DNA of 35,853 nt from Chara braunii. Taxonomy: Eukaryota; Streptophyta; Charophyceae; Charales; Characeae. The notes beneath the pieces were generated by a model. It saw nothing but the letters and a program-made list of their open reading frames with translations, was not told where the DNA came from and ran no database searches. The stretch covers positions 407,304 through 443,156 of the forward strand of contig BFEA01000042.1 in NCBI GenBank assembly GCA_003427395.1, read 5' to 3'. Positions 33,401 to 35,853 of the stretch are shown here, piece by piece (the stretch's first letter is position 1; each line of letters begins with the position of its first letter). The position numbers and the translations under genes were made by a program.

Positions 33401-34362
33401 AATTTTCTATCTTTGGTGTTCACCTTATTTGCCTCAAAGCTGTCAAGATCAAGAAGACAGGTGATGTTGTCAAGTTTAAAGTCCGCTGTCGCAAGTACCT
33501 GTACACACTCTGTGTGACAGATACAGACAAAGCTGACAAGCTCAAGCAGTCGCTTCCGCCAGGTAATTTTGGACTTGGTGTCGCTGCCCCTCACCCTTGC
33601 GCTCTTCTTCTTCTTCTTCTTCTTCTTCTTCTTCTTCTTCTTGTTTTGTTCGTAGTCATTTACCCTGCCGTCTTCTTCCCCCGAACACAAGGAACCCTCA
33701 TTTTGAATGTATCGGACTTGAAAGTTGGGTTGTATACGTTCATGATCAGGGTGCGTTATGTTTGGGGGAAGACGGTAGCAAGATTTGCTAAGGGCACCTG
33801 TTTGCGCTCTGTTTTGTCGTCTTGTTAACTGCCTCTCCCAACTTCTTACCTCTCCTCTGTATCCCGACAGTGGTGTTCTAGAGAAAGGACACTCTGGCTC
33901 CCATGCTGCTCCTCTCTATCCCTTGTATCTACGGGAATGCCTGTCCATAACATCGTCAGTGCGGTTGCGGTCCCCCCATTTCTTTAACCACCACCCTTCT
34001 TTCTGTGATTCATTCAAACCTTTTCCTGTTCCCACATCTGTAAATGCTGTTTTCAGAAATGTTCCTTTCCTTAAGCTCGTCTCTCTAGAATGATTCAATT
34101 ATGCTACTATGTCTCCATTGACTTTTTTCTGTGCCCATATCTGCATATGCTGCATTCTCTCCATTGACTATTTGTCGCCTTTTTTTTTTTTTTTTTTATG
34201 GACCATTTCTCGATTTATGCGTGTCATCCTTGCGCAGGCGCCATGCTAATCACTTTGATGCACGCGGGAGTCGCACTGGCCCTTGTTGTTGTAATTTTAT
34301 TTTTAAATTTTAAGACTTGTTATTGTCCGTTTGATGCAGGTCTCCATGTCTCAGATATCTAG
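25657..34362 (+). CDS. RPL38: 60S ribosomal protein L38 (eL38), four exons
   Basis: Cytosolic large-subunit ribosomal protein eL38, 69 aa, the usual length. Exon 1 contributes only the ATG (25657-25659), ending at donor GTGAGTG. Exon 2 is 31590-31650, coding [20 protein letters not shown] plus one base. Exon 3 is 33440-33562 ([33 protein letters not shown]). Exon 4 is 34340-34362 (ends GLHVSDI, TAG). All junctions are GT-AG and phases join exactly. Introns are 5,930, 1,789 and 777 bp. Exons 2-4 are certain by identity to the family; exon 1 is inferred from the donor, upstream promoter motifs and the common plant arrangement of an intron right after ATG. The protein is basic, as expected for rRNA contact. 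There are no frameshifts or stops. The C-terminus GLHVSDI differs from the usual plant GLSVQDL. Confidence 0.93.
25731..25945. repeat. Degenerate CT/CTCG simple repeat in intron 1
   Basis: Imperfect TCTCTCGCTCTCGCTTTCG-type repeats with a repeated TTGCTTCGG(G)GAGTC block. The long Ser/Leu and Arg/Glu ORFs on both strands come from this low complexity. Confidence 0.8.
26000..26124. mobile_element. Harbinger-like MITE, 125 bp, TSD AAA
   Basis: Left end GGGCCTCCTCCCCACACCGC and CTCTCGAAATGTG, right end the imperfect reverse complement (CACATTTCGAGAGTGG to GGCGATGCCC). Both sides carry AAA (25997-25999, 26125-26127). Non-coding; lies in RPL38 intron 1. Confidence 0.85.
26197..26285. repeat. CT microsatellite in intron 1
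   Basis: Long CT tract with occasional TTT interruptions. Confidence 0.9.
26649..26813. mobile_element. Harbinger-like MITE, 165 bp, internally duplicated
   Basis: Left end GGGCCTCGCTCCACTAATCT, right end imperfect (TAGAGTTGTGGAGCGATGCCC). GAGAGTGAATCTTCCGCTAG occurs twice inside (about 26676 and 26723). Flanks (AAT, GAT) do not give a clean duplication, so the right edge may have decayed. Confidence 0.7.
26919..26970 (-). pseudogene. U6 snRNA 3'-end retropseudogene
   Basis: The minus strand reads GCGCAAGGATGACACGGATA, then GTCGAGAAATAGTCC and an A-rich tail (plus-strand T run 26892-26910). Only the last ~50 nt of U6 remain, 5'-truncated and poly(A)-tailed, as expected from LINE-type retroposition. 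Confidence 0.85.
27223..27528. mobile_element. Harbinger-like MITE, 306 bp, TSD TAA, containing GA repeat
   Basis: Left end GGGCATCGCCACACCGCTCT, right end AGTGGGGTGGCGAGGCCC reversed. Flanking TAA at 27220-27222 and 27529-27531. A GA microsatellite (27368-27436) has expanded inside it. Confidence 0.8.
28090..28410 (+). repeat. Two diverged copies of a tRNA-Arg(UCU) 3'-half-like repeat
   Basis: Copies at about 28095-28215 and 28312-28405 share CAGAGGAGGCTTCT, GACAGTTTTTC, GTTGGAAGGTCA and then TCAAATCCTGT, the T-arm of an organellar-type tRNA-Arg. In the second, GATGC ends the tRNA and a tRNA-Tyr-like sequence follows after about 10 bases. Confidence 0.65.
28416..28541 (+). pseudogene. tRNA-Tyr(GUA)-like sequence with insertions
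   Basis: GCGAGAGTGGCTCAGTGGTT begins it, then ACAGACTGTAAATCTGTTGAAG gives an anticodon arm with GTA. A long-variable-arm part (TTTCGACGTAG) and GGTTCGAATTG follow, and TCCTCGC at the end pairs with the start. The long variable arm is a bacterial/organellar tRNA-Tyr trait, unlike nuclear plant tRNA-Tyr. Extra bases in the D loop (a GGTTAAAA duplication) and variable region make it nonfunctional. Confidence 0.75.
28602..28926. repeat. Tandem duplication, unit about 175 bp
   Basis: AAGCGCTCAAGGCCTGGAG to GTGGAAGCTAGACT is repeated once (second copy from about 28784), sharing GTAGAGGAGGGGATCTCATC and GGCGAGGAATCT. An A run precedes copy one (28587-28603). Confidence 0.8.
28929..29025. mobile_element. 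Perfect fold-back element, 40-bp arms
   Basis: Arms 28929-28968 and 28986-29025 are exact reverse complements, starting CTTCCCCCGAATACAACG, around a 17-base loop. GAAGCTAGACTA occurs on both sides (28913-28924 and, overlapping the right end, 29023-29034). The perfection implies recent insertion or gene conversion. Belongs to the CCCGAATA-type family seen at 33668 and 35027. Confidence 0.88.
29357..29484. mobile_element. Harbinger-like MITE, ~128 bp
   Basis: Left GCGCCTCGTTCCACTACTCT, right reverse-complement GAGCCTCGCTCCACTACTCT. Interior contains CCTCCGCTAGAACATGG, shared with the elements at 26649 and 30080. Flanks ATA and ATT. Confidence 0.78.
29547..29714. mobile_element. Harbinger-like MITE, 168 bp, TSD TTA
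   Basis: Ends GGGCGTGGCCGCACGGGACA and its near complement, followed inside by ACGAAAAACGAAACG. TTA on both sides (29544-29546, 29715-29717). The interior has TTTGCTATAAATAGT, a TATA-like sequence. Near-identical to the element at 31263. Confidence 0.88.
29862..29966. repeat. Alternating purine-pyrimidine CA/CG repeat
   Basis: ACACACACGCGCACACACGCG-type sequence over ~100 bases, capable of Z-DNA. Lies in RPL38 intron 1. Confidence 0.9.
30080..30232. mobile_element. Harbinger-like MITE, 153 bp, TSD TTT
   Basis: Left GGGCCTCGGTGCACTACCCT, right GGAGAGTAGCGGAGCGAAGCCC. TTT at 30077-30079 and 30233-30235. Interior TTCCATGTTCTAGCGGAGGA is the reverse of the CCGCTAGAACATGG block in sister elements. 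Confidence 0.83.
30316..30605. repeat. Direct repeat enclosing an inverted repeat
   Basis: GATCTCTTCAGTTGCGCGTC plus TTGTGTTTT occurs at about 30320 and 30561. Between them TTCCCGGCCTCAATT (30447-30461) is mirrored by AATTGAGGCCGGGAA (30545-30559). The inverted pair could be ends of a ~113-bp element. Confidence 0.65.
31028..31079 (+). other. Nested hairpin sharing a 17-nt core with the ribozyme-like motif
   Basis: ATAGATT (31028-31034) pairs with AATCTAT (31073-31079), and CCTCG (31039-31043) with CGAGG (31064-31068), around ATGAGTCGGTGAAACTC. That 17-base core is identical to the one at 31757-31773. The conserved CTGATGA is changed to GTAATGA, so this is at most a degenerate relative. Confidence 0.45.
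31263..31430. mobile_element. Harbinger-like MITE, 168 bp
   Basis: Same length and nearly the same sequence as 29547-29714. Ends GGGCGTCGCCGCACGGGACA and GGCTCTCGCCGCACGGCACA (reverse strand). Flanks TAT and TGT do not match cleanly. Confidence 0.83.
31450..31553. repeat. Tandem repeat, unit ~26 bp, just before exon 2
   Basis: Four copies of a GTACTATAACGGTTTTCAC-type unit end about 35 bases before the intron 1 acceptor (31587-31589). Confidence 0.8.
31754..31790 (+). ncRNA. Hammerhead ribozyme-like core
   Basis: CTGATGA (31754-31760), stem II GTCGG/CCGAC with a 7-nt loop, then GAA, then a 3-bp stem III ACA/TGT with loop GTT, then C at 31790 giving a GUC cleavage site. All conserved core nucleotides of a type I hammerhead are present, with the minimal stem III seen in retroelement ribozymes (Penelope-like). 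Stem I is the weak point: the bases before CTGATGA (AGCCTC) do not pair with those after GTC (ACAGCC). It may be a decayed or partial copy. It lies in RPL38 intron 2. Confidence 0.5.
31825..31866 (+). repeat. Dispersed ~45-bp repeat shared with 30628-30671
   Basis: GCCTACGGTTTACCGGGCAG, TTCTGTTTGTGACG and ATATATA are identical in both places, preceded by TTCTCTCTC. One copy lies 35 bases after the hammerhead-like core, the other ~370 bases before the degenerate core. Confidence 0.85.
32221..32270 (-). pseudogene. tRNA-Tyr(GUA)-like 5' half
   Basis: The minus strand reads GCGAGAGTGGCCCAGTGGTT, then AAAAGCGACAGACTGTAAAT and CTGTTGAAGG, and stops after the anticodon arm. It follows tRNA-Arg-like sequence after ~10 bases. 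Organellar/bacterial type. Confidence 0.8.
32281..32358 (-). pseudogene. tRNA-Arg(UCU)-like sequence, organellar type
   Basis: The minus strand reads CGTTCTTAGCTCAGCTGGAT, then CAACTTTCTGAGTTG (anticodon loop TTTCTGA, anticodon UCU), GGTCACAGGTTCAAATCC and GGGATGC. The acceptor ends largely pair. A five-base excess in the variable region (GGATTCTTAGG) and mismatches suggest a pseudogene. With the adjoining tRNA-Tyr it resembles a mitochondrial trnR-trnY pair. Confidence 0.75.
32560..32750. repeat. 15-bp minisatellite in intron 2
   Basis: The unit AGTCCCAGTGTCGAC (or ...GTGGTGAG) is repeated about ten times, then twice more after a short break. The repeat is a multiple of three, so every frame stays open and gives false repetitive ORFs on both strands. 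Confidence 0.95.
33600..33642. repeat. CTT trinucleotide repeat in intron 3
   Basis: About 13 TTC/CTT repeats shortly after the exon 3 donor. Confidence 0.95.
33668..33775. mobile_element. Fold-back element of the CCCGAA family
   Basis: Left CCGTCTTCTTCCCCCGAACA, right TTATGTTTGGGGGAAGACGG. Imperfect arms continue (GGAACCCT / AGGGTGC). Same termini as the elements at 28929 and 35027. Confidence 0.8.
34199..34252 (-). pseudogene. U6 snRNA 3'-half retropseudogene
   Basis: The minus strand reads GATTAGCATGGCGCCTGCGC, AAGGATGACACGCATAAATC and GAGAAATGGTCC, followed by a poly(A) tail (plus-strand T run 34180-34197). It covers the last ~52 nt of U6, 5'-truncated. Lies in RPL38 intron 3. Confidence 0.9.
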
Positions 34363-34860
34363 AGGTGAAGTAATGCGGGCGGGTACTATGGAATTGATGA
34401 TGGCAGAAGCCGAGGGAGAAAATGGAGAGGATGAAGGAGTTGATTGGCAACGCCGGTTACTCCGGTTGTCGAGGGTTTGATCCCCTGTGGTCTAGTTTCA
34501 GATGGGGATTAACCAGCAGCCAGCAGTTTTGATCTTGTTCCCCTGAACTCGAGGTTCATTGCTTTGTATTCTTCATTAACGTCTGGGATGTTTCAAAACA
34601 GAAAGGAAAAAAAAAGTATATAAGTGCTTGTCCTGGTCTTCACCTGAATCGCTCCAATTTTCCAGTCTGTGTCTGGCTGTTTCGGTCGTGCTCTTTTGCA
34701 ATTCGCGTTGTTCCTGAGTGTGGCGTAGAAGTGCGTCAGATTTAGAAGAAAGACTCAGGTGGATTCTCAAGGGGCAGGCATCCTGCAACGAGATACTGGA
34801 AGCCTTGAAAAAAATCAGACTTAAAGATTGTTTCCCCCTCCCCCCTCGTGTCACCCATAC
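34363..34860 (+). other. RPL38 3' UTR / 3' flank
   Basis: No further gene is seen. A B-box-like GAGGGTTTGATCCCC at 34469-34483 may be a tRNA-derived relic. No canonical AATAAA was found close to the stop, so the cleavage site is not assigned. Confidence 0.4.
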
Positions 34861-34865
34861 ACACA

Positions 34866-34872
34866 GAGATAG

Positions 34873-34954
<82 letters not shown>
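34866..34954. repeat. GATA then GA microsatellite
   Basis: About six GATA repeats are followed by a long uninterrupted GA tract. Confidence 0.95.
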
Positions 34955-34957
<3 letters not shown>

Positions 34958-35026
34958 GCCTTTTATGGTATCCTTTTGTTGATCTTCCTCTTTGGCAATG
35001 ACTGATTATTATTCCTTTTTGCCCTG

Positions 35027-35131
35027 CCGGCTTCACCCGAATAGAACGCCTGGTAGTTATCGCCGTATCTGGGCTGAAAGTTGTGCCAAATACAGCTATA
35101 TTGACTGGGCGTTTTATTCGGGTGAAGACGG
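35027..35131. mobile_element. Fold-back element of the CCCGAATA family
   Basis: Left CCGGCTTCACCCGAATAGAA, right TTTATTCGGGTGAAGACGG. The centre (GTATCTGGGCTGAAAG, CAAATACAGCTATA) resembles the centre of the 28929 element. ~105 bp, non-coding. Confidence 0.82.
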
Positions 35132-35793
35132 TAGAGTTCAGCATCTGACCGTACTCCTACGCCTGGGTGCTCTGCCCTAAGCTTTTGCATTCCTTGTTTT
35201 TTCGCTCTGGTGTTTTTGCTTGTATGGTCTGTATGTGTCTGTACGTTGTTTCTCATGTTCGCCGTAAATAACTCACCCACCAAAAAGAAACATGACATGA
35301 CTGTGTGTGTCCTCTACACAAAAAAGAAGGCGAACATGAGGATGATTATTTTTCCCTTTCGCTCTACAAAAGAAAGACATGGCTCTGCCGGACTGTTTCC
35401 TCGGGCTTCCACCGAACACCAAACGTCTGCCCGAGGATGCAATGTGGACTCGACAGGATGCTGAAAAGTTGAAAACCTGAAGTCGTTACGTAAAGGGCTC
35501 ACCTCGTCGCCCAGAGATAGTGATGCACCTGACAAAAGAAGGTAGACTTTTTTTACTCACACAACCCTGCAATACAGAGATAGAGATATACATGGCATCA
35601 GGAAGTGTATGCATCTGTGTGAGAAGGGGCATGCTTTCTCTGCACCTTTTTTAAATCACAAGGACTTTTCCAGCTGGGCATGTAAACACCGCTATTGCAT
35701 CGAGGGTGCAATAGAGTTGATACTTGTCTGGCATTTGAGTGGTGGACGTTGATATCTCCACCTAGCCATGCAAATACCGTTTTGATTTGAGGG

Positions 35794-35853
<60 letters not shown>
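35132..35853. other. No gene recognised; ends in CT microsatellite
   Basis: Only short ORFs without recognisable domains. From about 35795 to the end the window is a CT tract, so the sequence is cut inside a repeat. Confidence 0.6.

Overview
This is nuclear DNA from a eukaryote, very probably a streptophyte green alga or plant with a repeat-rich genome. A Chara-like charophyte is my best guess, but that is inference. The support is as follows. There is a spliced cytosolic ribosomal protein gene (eL38) with a promoter of plant type, carrying a telo-box and a TGGGCC site II motif. There is a Ty3/gypsy LTR retrotransposon whose primer binding site matches plant initiator tRNA-Met. U6 snRNA copies and PIF/Harbinger-type DNA transposons are abundant. 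There are no bacterial-style operons.

Layout. 1-11.65 kb: no intact gene. It holds a GC-rich block, a decayed Harbinger transposase (696-1470, minus), a 66-bp tandem array (3.73-4.17 kb), a CT/CA microsatellite (6.86-6.99 kb), a U6-like gene on the minus strand (7864-7961), a large near-palindrome (8120-8290), a 64-bp satellite of 13 units (8.54-9.40 kb) and a second Harbinger fragment (10.82-11.06 kb). 11657-23905: one Ty3/gypsy element with 2.5-2.6 kb LTRs, TSD ACGAA, PBS, broken gag-pol, a deletion of the integrase core and an extra ORF downstream of pol. It also contains a 130-bp N gap bordered by Nextera mate-pair junction adapter. 24.47-25.2 kb: a U6 copy split by a Harbinger-like element. 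25.4-34.36 kb: the only recognisable host protein gene, RPL38 (eL38), with four exons of 3, 61, 123 and 23 coding nt and introns of about 5.9, 1.8 and 0.8 kb. 34.36-35.85 kb: 3' flank with another fold-back element and GA/CT microsatellites; the window ends inside a CT repeat.

The 69-codon RPL38 gene spans 8.7 kb because its introns are packed with short mobile DNA. This includes at least seven short TIR elements flanked by 3-bp A/T target duplications where these can be read, a second fold-back family (CCCGAATA-type termini), U6 retropseudogenes with poly(A) tails, tRNA-Arg/tRNA-Tyr-like relics of organellar type, a 15-bp minisatellite and a hammerhead-ribozyme-like core in intron 2. Three adapter remnants show that the assembly is wrong or chimeric near 20.6-20.8 kb and 24.8 kb.
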